A stretch of DNA of 64,000 nt, taken from JAEUIT01 sp044220875. GTDB taxonomy: Bacteria; Planctomycetota; Phycisphaerae; Phycisphaerales; SM1A02. Under the pieces are notes generated by a model. It saw only the letters and a program-made list of their open reading frames with translations, searched no databases and had not been told where the DNA came from. A program made the position numbers and the translations under genes. The DNA lies in assembly GCA_044220875.1 (NCBI GenBank), contig JBGAQH010000003.1, positions 124,001 through 188,000 on the forward strand. Reading direction: 5' to 3'. This document shows, piece by piece, positions 1 through 9,233 of the stretch (position 1 is the first letter of the stretch; every line of letters begins with the position of its first letter).

Positions 1-737
1 GACTCGAGATCGAGCACGCGCCCGAGGGCGGCGATCTTGTGGGACCGAGGGACGATGTACGCGGTCTGCCTCACCTTGGGCATCGAGCCCTTCTTCGAGG
101 TGTCGCGCGGGATGAGGATTCGTACCGGATCCTTCAGGTGACGTTCGGCGATCGCGGCGATGCGCGGCGGAAGCGTCGCCGAGAAGAGGGCGGTTTGGCG
201 TCCCTCGGGCGTCGACTCGAGGATGAGCTCGATGTCCTCGGCGAAGCCCATGTCGAGCATTTCGTCGGCCTCGTCGAGGGCGACGCACTGCACGTCGCTC
301 AGGTCAAGCGTCTCGCGGCGCATGTGGTCGAGGGCCCGGCCGGGGGTCGCGATCACCACGTGGGCGCCGCGCTTCAGGGCCACGATCTGGCGGTGGAACT
401 CCTGCCCGCCGTAGATCGGGACCACCGAGACGCCGAGGCCGCGGCCGTAGCGGTGGAAGGCCTCGGAGACCTGCACGGCGAGCTCGCGGGTCGGCACGAG
501 CACCAGCGCCAGCGGCTTGTAGGCGCCGGGCTTGGTCTTGCCGATCCGCTCGAGCAGCGGCAGGGCGAAGGCCGCGGTCTTGCCGGTGCCGGTCGCCGCC
601 TGGCCGAGCAGGTCCTTGCCCGCGACGAGCGGCGGAATGGCGGCCTTCTGGATCGGCGTCGGCTCCTCGTAGCCGAGGCTGGTCAGCTCGGCGAGAAGTT
701 CCTTGCCCAATCCGAGCTCGGCAAACGTGTCTTTCAT
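1..737 (-). CDS. DEAD-box ATP-dependent RNA helicase (C-terminus off the window)
   Basis: The reading frame begins at an ATG at 737 (MKDTFAELGL) and runs off the left edge, so only about 245 residues are present. It carries the N-terminal helicase motifs in order: Q motif PTPIQ, Walker A ATGTGKT, PTRELA, TPGR, the DEAD box (LDEADEMLDMGF) and SAT. These motifs define an ATP-dependent RNA unwinding enzyme used in ribosome assembly or mRNA turnover. The helicase C domain is beyond the window, so DeaD, RhlE and related types cannot be separated. The gene follows 782-1975 on the same strand, 44 bases away. Confidence 0.93.
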   Translation of the reverse strand, partial: MKDTFAELGLGKELLAELTSLGYEEPTPIQKAAIPPLVAGKDLLGQAATGTGKTAAFALPLLERIGKTKPGAYKPLALVLVPTRELAVQVSEAFHRYGRGLGVSVVPIYGGQEFHRQIVALKRGAHVVIATPGRALDHMRRETLDLSDVQCVALDEADEMLDMGFAEDIELILESTPEGRQTALFSATLPPRIAAIAERHLKDPVRILIPRDTSKKGSMPKVRQTAYIVPRSHKIAALGRVLDLE

Positions 738-781
738 CGTCGCAGCGTAGCAGGGGCGGGCCGCGCTCGGTTCGCGGACGC

Positions 782-1975
782 TCACCGCGCCGGCGCGGTC
801 GGCGGGGGAGCGGCGCTTCGCCGGGCCAACACCACGAGATCGCGGTAGATCCCGCCGATGCGGGCCGTCCGCTCGATCGAGAAGAGCCCCTCGGCCGCAA
901 GGAGTCGCTGCAGCTCGGGCAGCGTGAACTCGTGCGCGTGGTAGACCGGATCGCTCATGTGTCCGAACTGCCACTCCGGCGTCGAGAGCAGAAGCGCTCC
1001 GCCCGGGGCGATGACCCGGGCGAGCTCGCGCACCGCCCGGGCGGGATTGTGGAGGTGCTCGATGACGTCGAAGAGGATCGCGCCGCGGGCCTCGCCCGCC
1101 TCGAAGCGCAGGCGATAGGCGCTGCCGCGCTCGAACTGGGCGCGGGGCGTGCGCTCCTTCACCATGTCGTTGGCCTCGGCGATGCCGATCGCGTCGTCGT
1201 CGATGCCGATGACCGGCACGCCGGCGGCGGCGAGGAGCTGGGCGTAGAGGCCATCGCCGCAGCCCACGTCGAGCGCCGGTCCCTCGCCCGCGGCGAGCGA
1301 CTGCTGGGCCATCCTCACGAGGAACTCGGCTCGCGTGCGGAAGGGCTCATGCTCGGCGAACGCCTTCCAGTGGAATGCGCCGCGCTCGGAGTACTTGTCG
1401 AAGGGCTGCTCGCTGCCGAAGAAGCGCACGTTCCAGCGCAGCGGGCCGAGCTCCGCGGTGGCGGCGATGGCGTCGATGTCCGGCGCCAGCGGATGGAATC
1501 CGAAACGGGCGATGAACGCCGCGAGGTCCTCGCGGGCAATCGGCATCGGGGCGTCGCCCGCCGCCCAGGTCACGTCAGGGACGGCGACGATCCGGCCGCC
1601 GCGCAGCCGGGCCTCGAGACACCAGTGCATCAGCCCGAACGCGCCGCGCGGCTCGGGCAGTCCGGCGATGAGCTCGGTCGGGAACGCGGCCACGCCTCCC
1701 ATCGCGCCGTCGACTTCCTCGGGAAAGCGGTGGGCCGAGGCGGTGAGCCCGTGGCCGAGGGAGTGCAGTCCCTTCGGGTGCACTAACAGTTCGCCCATGG
1801 CGACGAGCTGGCCCGCGGTCGTCACGCGCTTGCAGACGGCGACGGCGCCGGAGCCGTGGCGAAGCGCCGCGTCGGCGAGGGCCCGCGGCCAGTTCGCCGG
1901 CTCGGGGGTTCCCGGCCCGGCGGTGCCGACCAGGGTCATGGACTCGAAGGGTTGGACGATCCAGAGGGCGGTCAT
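782..1975 (-). CDS. Glycosyltransferase-like / SAM-dependent methyltransferase fusion protein
   Basis: 397 residues. The C-terminal half (about 215-390) is a class I SAM methyltransferase of the Methyltransf_11 type: motif I is DVGCGDGLYAQLL, followed by an acidic IGIDDD, then FDVIEHLHNP and a GGALLLSTP strand. The N-terminal 170 residues resemble the acceptor half of a family 2 glycosyltransferase (VDGAMGGVAAFPTELI, then a conserved W and basic residues) but lack a visible nucleotide-binding DxD. The protein may modify a surface glycan or lipid. It starts 9 bases after the DUF4139 gene stops, so the two are probably cotranscribed. The substrate is unknown. Confidence 0.75.
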   Translation of the reverse strand: MTALWIVQPFESMTLVGTAGPGTPEPANWPRALADAALRHGSGAVAVCKRVTTAGQLVAMGELLVHPKGLHSLGHGLTASAHRFPEEVDGAMGGVAAFPTELIAGLPEPRGAFGLMHWCLEARLRGGRIVAVPDVTWAAGDAPMPIAREDLAAFIARFGFHPLAPDIDAIAATAELGPLRWNVRFFGSEQPFDKYSERGAFHWKAFAEHEPFRTRAEFLVRMAQQSLAAGEGPALDVGCGDGLYAQLLAAAGVPVIGIDDDAIGIAEANDMVKERTPRAQFERGSAYRLRFEAGEARGAILFDVIEHLHNPARAVRELARVIAPGGALLLSTPEWQFGHMSDPVYHAHEFTLPELQRLLAAEGLFSIERTARIGGIYRDLVVLARRSAAPPPTAPAR

Positions 1976-1984
1976 GGGGAACGG

Positions 1985-3781
1985 TCACTCGGGAAGCGGC
2001 GTGATGACGGACTTCTCGGGCTTCGAGAGCCGCACCGTCCACGTGATCGCCGTCGAGCTGGCGCCGCGCTCCTCGGTCTTGGCCGGAAGCGTGAGCGACC
2101 ACTTGAGCAGGCCCTGCTTCCGCTCGTTGGCCTCGTACTTCCTGTCGTTGGCCAGCGCCGGGCTCGTCTCGCGGAGCGCCACCGTGATCTCCTCGTTGCG
2201 TGAGACCGGCATCCGGTCCCAGACCTCGATCGAGGTCGGCGCCGCGATCATGTTCTTGAGCGTCACGCGGTACTGCCACTCGATGTCGTCGGACTTCGAG
2301 AGAAGTCCGCTGGTCGAGGTGTTGCGGGCGATGAGCTTCCGCTCGACGTCGATGCGCCTGTCGGCGCCGAACCAGAGCTCGAACTCGGCACCGGGCGCGA
2401 TGTCCCTCATCGCGGTCACGCCCACCGAATCGCCGCCGAGGAAGACGCGGGCCTGACCGGCGAGGAGCTGGAAAGGGCTGTCGTTTCGCACCGTTCCGCG
2501 GAGATACGCCGCGGCGTCGAGTGCGGGTCTGGTGACGTAGGTATAGGTCGGCTTCAGGCTGATCGAGTCGATGCGGGTCTTCTGGTCGCGCTTCGCGTCG
2601 CTGGCGAGCGTCACCGTGCGCGGCAGCGTGAAGGTTGCGGCCGTGGCGTTCTGGACGACCGTCGCCTCGCGCGAGGCCTCTGCGGCGGCAAGGCCGGCGA
2701 GCGCCGTTTCGGGGGCGTCCGCCATCTCGCCCGGAGCGTCGGCCGCGGCACGGCGAGAGGGGACCGGCGACGCCATCTTCGACCCGGGTGCCGGACTGCT
2801 CACCAAGCCGTAGGCGCTCATGAGATCGACGTAGATCGGATCGAGTCCGGCCGGCTGCGCGGCCCGCGTCGGCTGGGCGGTCGAGAGCGTGAGCGCCACG
2901 CCGTCCCACGTCTCGCCGGTGTGCTGGCGGATGACCGCGTCGTAGTCGATCTGCAGTCCGCTGAGGTCGCTCGCGGCGCGAATGCCATAGCTCGGCACCC
3001 AGGTCGCGCCGCCGACCTGGTAGGTCAGCTGCATCGCGATCGACGAGGCGGCATCGCCCGGCATCGCCACGGTGATCACGCCGGCGCGGGCGGTTCGCAC
3101 CTCGCCGCCGATCGTGGCCAGTCGGGCCGTGGCGGCGTCGCGGCGCCCGGACATGGTCTTGATCTCGTCGGCGATCCCGAGCCGTTCCTTCGACAGCGCG
3201 TCGCGCTGCTCGGCGAGGGCCGTGACCTGGGCCGCGAGCTTGGCCGGATCGAGGGCGTCGGTGCCGAGTCCCTTGCTGGCCTGTTCGGCCAGCCGCGTCG
3301 CGATCGAGTCGAGCAGCCTGATCGAGCTGCCTAACGTTTCGCTCCTCGAGCCCGCGAGCGCCAACGATCGCTCGATGCCCTCGATCTCCCTGCGAAGGGC
3401 GATGCCCTCGGGGTTCCTCGACTGGTCCTCGGCGCTGGCGACTTCCTCGTAGCGGACGTCGAGCAGCTTCGCGGGGGGCGCGACGGTCGCCTGCAGCGAG
3501 TCCTGCACGACGACCGCGGGCAGGTCATCGAATCGGACCTCCCAGATGCCGGGTGCGACGCTCGCCGTCGCCGAGCGCGTCACCGCAGCCCTCCCCTGAT
3601 AGAGCGTGACCGCGGTGATCGACGCGCTCACCGGCAGCGGCTTCGGGTCCACCGCCACGGGCGCCGGCGGCGCCCTGTCGGGCGAGGGCGCCGGTCCGGC
3701 GGCGAGGGACGGCGCCGCCACGAAGCAGTGGAGCACCATGGCGACGGAGAGGCGGGGGACGAGCGCGAGGCTGCAATGCAC
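1985..3781 (-). CDS. DUF4139 domain-containing secreted protein (mucoidy inhibitor A-like)
   Basis: I place the start at a GTG at 3781 because an AAGGAG ribosome site lies eight bases before it; this gives 598 residues and an N-terminal export signal ending near PSLAAG. The protein has the DUF4140 N-terminal strand (ITAVTLYQGRAAVTRSA), a central coiled-coil stretch (about 110-210, rich in E, R, L and K) and a C-terminal DUF4139 beta domain. Members of this family are periplasmic or surface proteins whose biochemical role is unresolved. It is followed closely by the methyltransferase fusion gene. A TTG start at 3823 is possible but has no ribosome site. Confidence 0.8.
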   Translation of the reverse strand: MHCSLALVPRLSVAMVLHCFVAAPSLAAGPAPSPDRAPPAPVAVDPKPLPVSASITAVTLYQGRAAVTRSATASVAPGIWEVRFDDLPAVVVQDSLQATVAPPAKLLDVRYEEVASAEDQSRNPEGIALRREIEGIERSLALAGSRSETLGSSIRLLDSIATRLAEQASKGLGTDALDPAKLAAQVTALAEQRDALSKERLGIADEIKTMSGRRDAATARLATIGGEVRTARAGVITVAMPGDAASSIAMQLTYQVGGATWVPSYGIRAASDLSGLQIDYDAVIRQHTGETWDGVALTLSTAQPTRAAQPAGLDPIYVDLMSAYGLVSSPAPGSKMASPVPSRRAAADAPGEMADAPETALAGLAAAEASREATVVQNATAATFTLPRTVTLASDAKRDQKTRIDSISLKPTYTYVTRPALDAAAYLRGTVRNDSPFQLLAGQARVFLGGDSVGVTAMRDIAPGAEFELWFGADRRIDVERKLIARNTSTSGLLSKSDDIEWQYRVTLKNMIAAPTSIEVWDRMPVSRNEEITVALRETSPALANDRKYEANERKQGLLKWSLTLPAKTEERGASSTAITWTVRLSKPEKSVITPLPE

Positions 3782-4013
3782 GAGTCGACTCCTTCGAAGC
3801 GGTGTGGCGATGCGGGCGGCCAATGGCCGCGCAGTCGATCTGATCCCACCGGTCGCATCCCATGTTCGCAGGAATCGAGCGTGCCGTAGGTCAGATCCCT
3901 ACTCGTCGCGGCATGCGACCCCGTTGGGGAACACGTCGTGCGTGGGCGACATTTCGCGCCGCAAGCGAAGGGCTGGCGACGGCAAAGTGGTAGAGTTACG
4001 CGGAGCGCCGACA

Positions 4014-4037
4014 AATCACGATATGAATGTCGTGATT
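4014..4037 (+). promoter_or_regulatory. Palindromic operator-like site upstream of the nitronate monooxygenase-family gene
   Basis: AATCACGA (4014-4021) is repeated in perfect inversion as TCGTGATT (4030-4037). Allowing one mismatch, the arms extend to 11 bases around a two-base centre. The site ends 17 bases before the ATG at 4055 and directly abuts a -10-like CATAGACT, the geometry expected of a repressor operator for a dimeric regulator. No regulator gene lies next to it, so the binding protein is unknown. Confidence 0.6.
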
Positions 4038-4054
4038 CGGCATAGACTCTCACC

Positions 4055-5536
4055 ATGACCAACACGGGCCTACCAGTCATCATCCAGGGCGGAATGGGAG
4101 CGGGTGTCTCCGACTGGAGGTTGGCGCGTGCGGTCTCGTCGACGGGTCAGCTCGGCGTCGTCTCCGGGACGGCGATTGACGCGATCGTCGCCCGACGGCT
4201 CCAGACCGGCGACGAAGGCGGCCACATACGGAGGGCTCTCGCCCACTTTCCCGTGCCCGGCGTCGCCCAGCGAATCATCGATCGCTACTTCGTCGCGGGC
4301 GGGAAGGCCGAGGACCGCTCGTTCAAGGCGAAGCCGATGCCCTCCGAGGCGCCATCGCGCGCCGCCGAGGAACTCATCGTCGCCAGCAACTTCGCGGAGG
4401 TCTTCCTCGCGAAGGAGGGCCATGACGGCCCGGTCGGCATCAACTATCTCGAGAAGATCCAGCTCCCCACCCTCTCCTCGATCTACGGCGCCATGCTCGC
4501 CGGCGTCTCCTGCGTCCTGATGGGCGCCGGCATTCCGCGGGCGATTCCCGGCATTCTCGATCGCCTCGCGCGGCGCGAGGCCGTCGAGCTGCGGATCGAC
4601 GTCGCCGGCGCCGGCCCGACCGACGAGTTCGTCACCCGCTTCGATCCGAACGCGTTCTGGCCCGACTGCAACGTCGAGCTCGCCCGCCCCGACTTCTTCG
4701 CGATCATCGCGTCGGCCACGCTCGCGGGCGTCTTGGCCCGCAAGGCCAGCGGTCGCGTGAACGGCTTCATCATCGAGGGACCGACCGCCGGCGGACACAA
4801 CGCCCCGCCGCGCGGCGCGATCCAGCTCACCGCGGAGGGCGAGCCGATCTACGGCGAGCGCGACGTGGTCGACCTGGAGGCGATCAAAGCGTTAGGCATC
4901 CCGTTCTGGCTGGCCGGCTCCTACGGCGAACCGCAGCTCGTTGCCCAGGCGCTCGCCAAGGGCGCGGTCGGCGTGCAGGTCGGGACGGCCTTCGCGTTCT
5001 GCGACGAGTCGGGTCTCGACGCCGAGATCAAGCGCCAGGTCCTCGACCTGAGCCGCGTGGGACTCGCCAAGGTCTTCACCGACCCGGTGGCCTCGCCGAC
5101 CGGTTTCCCCTTCAAGATCGTGCGTCTGGCGGGAACCATCGCCGACCCGACCTCGCCTCCGCATCGGTCCCGCATCTGCGACCTGGGCTACCTGCGTCAC
5201 GCCTACAAGACCGAGGACGGCTCAATCGGCTGGCGCTGCCCCGCGGAGCCGGTTGACGACTACATCCGCAAGGGCGGTACCGAAGCCGACACGCAGGGGC
5301 GACTCTGCGTGTGCAACGGACTCATGGCCAACATCGGGCTCGGGCAGGTCCGCAAGGCGAAGGATGACGGAGGCGAACTCGACTACGAGCTTCCGCTCAT
5401 CACCTCCGGCGACGACGTCGCCACCATCGCCCGATTCCTCAAGCCCGGACACGACACCTACACCGCCGCCGACGTGATCGATCGGCTGCTGAGCGTCGTG
5501 GGTGCCGGCGCCCGGCCTGCAGCGGCCGTTTCGTGA
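4055..5536 (+). CDS. Nitronate monooxygenase / 2-nitropropane dioxygenase-family FMN oxidoreductase
   Basis: 493 residues with a TIM-barrel flavoenzyme pattern. PVIIQGGMGAGVS at the N-terminus is the first beta strand and phosphate-binding turn of the NMO/FabK group, GFIIEGPTAGGHNAP is the conserved GGH segment, and PFWLAGSYG followed by GAVGVQVGTAF forms the FMN phosphate site. Members oxidise alkyl nitronates or reduce enoyl-ACP. At about 490 residues this is longer than classical NMO (about 350) and closer to the long variants related to PfaD. It is a single gene with a palindromic site in front of it. Substrate is uncertain. Confidence 0.82.
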   Translation: MTNTGLPVIIQGGMGAGVSDWRLARAVSSTGQLGVVSGTAIDAIVARRLQTGDEGGHIRRALAHFPVPGVAQRIIDRYFVAGGKAEDRSFKAKPMPSEAPSRAAEELIVASNFAEVFLAKEGHDGPVGINYLEKIQLPTLSSIYGAMLAGVSCVLMGAGIPRAIPGILDRLARREAVELRIDVAGAGPTDEFVTRFDPNAFWPDCNVELARPDFFAIIASATLAGVLARKASGRVNGFIIEGPTAGGHNAPPRGAIQLTAEGEPIYGERDVVDLEAIKALGIPFWLAGSYGEPQLVAQALAKGAVGVQVGTAFAFCDESGLDAEIKRQVLDLSRVGLAKVFTDPVASPTGFPFKIVRLAGTIADPTSPPHRSRICDLGYLRHAYKTEDGSIGWRCPAEPVDDYIRKGGTEADTQGRLCVCNGLMANIGLGQVRKAKDDGGELDYELPLITSGDDVATIARFLKPGHDTYTAADVIDRLLSVVGAGARPAAAVS

Positions 5537-5715
5537 GTGCACACGGCCGCGGGCCGCGGGACGATCGCGTGGTTCCCCAAACGGCGAACGACTGACATTC
5601 ATCCGCGTTTGCCGGATCAGGGCACCGCCGAAGGGTACTTGCCGCTCGCCCGAATCTCCGCGGGGCCAGTGGGGCGCCGTGGCGATGCCGTCAGCGAGCC
5701 CCTTCGGAGTCACGC

Positions 5716-8169
5716 ATGTTCCGCTGCCCTCGTCCCCGCGCGGTTGCCGCCGTCGCCGCGATCACGCTGTCGATCGCGACCCAGACCTTCGCCGCGAATT
5801 GGGAATCGCTTCCGTCGATGCCCGTCGCCAAGGGCGATGGATTCGGCGTCCTCTGGAACGGCGCGGCCTATGTCGTCGGCGGCCCTCCCTGGATGAACGG
5901 CGGCGATCAGGACGGCTCCGTCTACCGCTTCTCCGGAAACGCATGGAGCGGGCAGGCGCCGATGAATGGCGTCGGTCCGTTCGTCTCGCAAGGCGGCGGG
6001 ATCGACGGCCTCAATCGCCTCGTCTTCTTCGGCGGCGTCGATCCGTCGAGCGGCGACGGCGGGCCGACGATGACCTACGACCCGGTCAACGGCGCGGCGA
6101 CGGTCTTGGCCTCGCGCCCCGCGAGCGCGCCGAAGCAGGGCTTTGGATTCGCGACCGATGACCTTGGTCGCCTCTATTCGCTTGGCGGCGGCAACGGCGC
6201 GGGAGCGACCGCGAGTTCGCTCTGCATGCGCTACACGGCGACCAGCAACAGTTGGTCCACGCTTGCCCCGCTTCCCGCGGCCGTCTCGCAGACCTGCGCG
6301 GCCTATGACGGCGAAGGGCACATCTACGTCTTTGGCGGCTTCAACGCGAATGGCTCGGCGCGCACCGCGGACGTGCAGAGGTACGACATCGCATCCAACA
6401 CCTGGTCGAACACCAACACGCCGGACATGCCGGTGGCGATCAGCCACGCGCGCGCCGTGTTGGGAAGCGATCACCGCATCTATGTCGTCGGCGGGATTGA
6501 CGCGAGCGGAACCGTGCGAAACGCGACGCTCGTCTTCGACCTGTGGGCGAACACCTGGAGTAGCGGACCGTCGATGTCGACGGCGCGCGAACGGCCGGCG
6601 GTGATGGCCGGCGACGATTCGCACATCTACGTCTTCGGTGGGCATGGCGTCGGCGGCGTCGCGCTGTCGACGGCGGAGACGCTGTACACGCCGGAGTGCC
6701 CGACGATCACCGGACAGCCCGAGGATGCGACCGGTTGGTACGGCATTCCCGTCGGCTTCCAGGTGATCGCGACCGGCGGCACGCCGCTCACGTACCAATG
6801 GCGGCGGAATGGTGAGGCGCTCGCCGACGGCCCGATGCCGACCGGCGGCGTCGTTTCCGGCGCGACGTCGGCGACCCTTGGGATCGCCAACGCAAGCGAG
6901 GCGGACAACGGCGAATTCGACGTGGTGGTGAGCACGCCCTGCGGAAGCGAAACGAGTGGCGTCGTTCACTTCGCGCTCCTTCCCGCGCCGCGCGTGCCGA
7001 CGCATTGGACGGTGAAGAACCTGCATCCCTCGTGGGCCGATGGCTCGTACCTCAACGCGATCGACGGAGCGACCCAGGTCGGCGGCACGTACCTTCCGTT
7101 CGAGAGTTTCTCAACGATCGACCGTCCGACGATGTGGCACGGAAGCGCGGAGTCCGCGGTGAATGTCACGCCACCCGGCTCGGCCGGCGGCGAGATCCTC
7201 GGGATCGAGGGCGACGAGTGCGTGGGATGGTGGTGGTGGCCGTACTCGTGCAGCAGCGGCAGCATCCAGTACACCTGCTACAGCATGGAGGCCGCGGAAT
7301 GGATCGGCGCGAACGCCGAGCACGTCAATCTGCAGGTCAGCGGCTGGGAGTTTTCGGAAGTCACGTCGCTCACCAACGGCGTGCGCGGCGGCTACGTCTG
7401 GACCGACGACGTCGGTCCCGACACGTACACATTCAACGCCGGAGTCTGGCTTCCGCCGAACAACACGTTCGTGAATGTGCAGCCCGCGTGGACGTGGCGG
7501 AGCATCATCGAAGCGGCCGACGGCGGGCACGAGTATGGATGGATCTTCCGCAACGACGTGTTTCCTGCACATGCTGCGCAGTGGACGGGCAGCGCGGCGT
7601 CATGCATCGACATGAATCCGGCCGGTGAATCGCGCAGTCTTCTCTACGGCGCCGGCGACGGTCAGCAGGTCGGCATCACCGGTCAAGCCACGGCGGTGCG
7701 GGCCGGCGTCTGGGGCGGCAGTGCCGCGGCGTTCAGGAGCCTCCACCCGGCGAATGCCGCCTCCAGTGCTGCGTTCGGTTGCGATGGCGGGTTCCAAGTG
7801 GGCAGCGTGTCGACGTCGGCGGCGACGCACGCGGCGCTGTGGGCCGGGTCGCCCGAGTCGATGGTCGACCTCAGCGCGTTCCTCGATGGCTACACCGGCG
7901 CGTACGCCTACGACGTCGACGTCGCCGCGGACGGAACGGTGCGTGTGGTCGGCACCGCGTACAGCGCGACCGCGCTTCGCTGGGAGGCGATCATGTGGGA
8001 ATCGACCAGCGCGATCCTCGGCGACCTGAACGGCGATGGGTCCGTCAACGGAGCTGACCTGGCGATTCTCTTGGGCGCGTGGGGGACAAGCGACCCCGCG
8101 GCTGATCTTGATCAGAATGGCGGAGTCGATGGCGCTGATTTGGCGATGCTCCTGGGAGCATGGCGCTAA
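5716..8169 (+). CDS. Secreted kelch / Ig-like protein with dockerin-like C-terminal repeats
   Basis: 817 residues, with GGAG eight bases before the ATG. A signal peptide ends near QTFAA (residue 26). Residues 27-325 form kelch-type beta-propeller blades (repeated IYVFGG and YVVGG strands). An Ig-like domain follows at about 330-415 (PLTYQWRRNG and a DNGEFDVVV strand). Residues 430-760 hold weak repeats with W-G-S and GGxQVG elements that I cannot name. The tail (768-816) is two dockerin type I-like calcium loops, GDLNGDGSVNGADLAILLG and a diverged copy. The protein is likely exported and anchored or assembled through the tail. It is homologous to the genes at 10209 and 11746. Confidence 0.85.
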   Translation: MFRCPRPRAVAAVAAITLSIATQTFAANWESLPSMPVAKGDGFGVLWNGAAYVVGGPPWMNGGDQDGSVYRFSGNAWSGQAPMNGVGPFVSQGGGIDGLNRLVFFGGVDPSSGDGGPTMTYDPVNGAATVLASRPASAPKQGFGFATDDLGRLYSLGGGNGAGATASSLCMRYTATSNSWSTLAPLPAAVSQTCAAYDGEGHIYVFGGFNANGSARTADVQRYDIASNTWSNTNTPDMPVAISHARAVLGSDHRIYVVGGIDASGTVRNATLVFDLWANTWSSGPSMSTARERPAVMAGDDSHIYVFGGHGVGGVALSTAETLYTPECPTITGQPEDATGWYGIPVGFQVIATGGTPLTYQWRRNGEALADGPMPTGGVVSGATSATLGIANASEADNGEFDVVVSTPCGSETSGVVHFALLPAPRVPTHWTVKNLHPSWADGSYLNAIDGATQVGGTYLPFESFSTIDRPTMWHGSAESAVNVTPPGSAGGEILGIEGDECVGWWWWPYSCSSGSIQYTCYSMEAAEWIGANAEHVNLQVSGWEFSEVTSLTNGVRGGYVWTDDVGPDTYTFNAGVWLPPNNTFVNVQPAWTWRSIIEAADGGHEYGWIFRNDVFPAHAAQWTGSAASCIDMNPAGESRSLLYGAGDGQQVGITGQATAVRAGVWGGSAAAFRSLHPANAASSAAFGCDGGFQVGSVSTSAATHAALWAGSPESMVDLSAFLDGYTGAYAYDVDVAADGTVRVVGTAYSATALRWEAIMWESTSAILGDLNGDGSVNGADLAILLGAWGTSDPAADLDQNGGVDGADLAMLLGAWR

Positions 8170-8225
8170 CTGAATAAAGTCGATAGGTTTGAGCGATCAC
8201 CATTTGCGATTGCGGCACCTCTTCG

Positions 8226-8243
8226 GCGACACCTCGGTGTCGC
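8226..8243 (+). terminator. Short hairpin after the kelch protein gene
   Basis: GCGACACC (8226-8233) and GGTGTCGC (8236-8243) are a perfect inverted repeat lying 57 bases after the stop at 8169. No T-tract follows, so termination is only one possible role. Confidence 0.35.
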
Positions 8244-8326
8244 ATTGCTTCCGTCCGCGTGGTCTTGGGGCCCGTTGTGAAGGGGAGCGAGCACCCACGT
8301 GACTTCTCGGAAGCAGGGTTGTCGCG

Positions 8327-9079
8327 ATGAACTCACGGACGCTCGTCTCGCTCGTTGCCTTCGCCTCGCTGCAATTCACCGCAGACTCATCCGCGTCGAT
8401 CATTGACTTCAATGATGTTTGGCCGTGGCAGATCGTCGCCAACGACCAAGGCCACTGCGACAACGGCGGGTTCCGATTCACGCCGACCCAGGGGAACGAG
8501 AACGGGTTCATCGTCGCGGGGGCCTACCAGCCGGAGGGCAATCCGCAAGGCAATCAGGCGTACGCAAATAACGGAACGCCGAACCTCCTCTGCGGCAACT
8601 GGGTGAATCTGCGGCTGGAAACGACGAACGGTGCGCCCTTCGATCTGGCCAGTCTTGAGATCGGAGGCACCTCGATCCCGGAAGAGGTGGGGGCATGGAT
8701 GTGGGCGGGTGAGGTCGTGATCGTCGGCCATCGCGCGGACGGGGGGCCGGACTACACCTTCACGTTCTACGAGGTCGAATTCAGTCTTGTGCCGGTCAGC
8801 CTCGGCTGGACCGGGTTGTCATCGGTCGAGTTCCTTCCGACGTTCGACAAGGAAAATGGCACCGGGCCGAACTCGCACGAGTTCACCATCGACACCTTGG
8901 ATCTCACCGCGTGGTGGTCGCCGCCGACGGGTGACCTCAATGCTGACGGCATCGTCGATGGCATGGACTTGGCGATCCTGCTCGGAGCGTGGGGCGAGAC
9001 CTCGCCCGAGATCGACCTCGATCGGAGCGGATCGGTTGACGGAGCGGACCTGGCGATCCTGCTCGGCGCGTGGTCGTGA
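8327..9079 (+). CDS. Secreted protein of unknown function with dockerin-like C-terminal repeats
   Basis: 250 residues. A signal peptide (MNSRTLVSLVAFASLQF...SSA) precedes a mature region of about 175 residues, rich in aromatic and acidic residues and predicted beta-sheet, that I do not recognise. The last 50 residues are two dockerin-like loops (GDLNADGIVDGMDLAILLGAWG and a second copy ending LLGAWS). It lies between the kelch gene at 5716 and a convergent LamG gene, inside a cluster of similarly tailed proteins. Export and tail-mediated attachment are inferred; function is unknown. Confidence 0.7.
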   Translation: MNSRTLVSLVAFASLQFTADSSASIIDFNDVWPWQIVANDQGHCDNGGFRFTPTQGNENGFIVAGAYQPEGNPQGNQAYANNGTPNLLCGNWVNLRLETTNGAPFDLASLEIGGTSIPEEVGAWMWAGEVVIVGHRADGGPDYTFTFYEVEFSLVPVSLGWTGLSSVEFLPTFDKENGTGPNSHEFTIDTLDLTAWWSPPTGDLNADGIVDGMDLAILLGAWGETSPEIDLDRSGSVDGADLAILLGAWS

Positions 9080-9143
9080 TCGGGCTCCTAGGGAAGCGAT
9101 GAGCGTGGTTGACGTCGGCGGGGCAGAGTGGGCGAACGTGAGG

Positions 9144-9179
9144 CCCATTCTGTCCCCGTCTCCCATTCTGTCTCCGTCT
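9144..9179. repeat. Two tandem 18-bp repeats in a convergent intergenic gap
   Basis: CCCATTCTGTCCCCGTCT (9144-9161) is followed at once by the same 18 bases with one change, C to T (9162-9179). The pair sits between the convergent genes ending at 9079 and 9234. On the minus strand it reads as repeated GGGACAGAATGGG-like elements, a composition often seen in REP-type intergenic sequences, but no transposase is nearby. Confidence 0.7.
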
Positions 9180-9233
9180 CTTCGCCAGATGCGTGGTGAG
9201 GGCGACGCGAGCGAGCTCGGGGGACGCAGCGCG

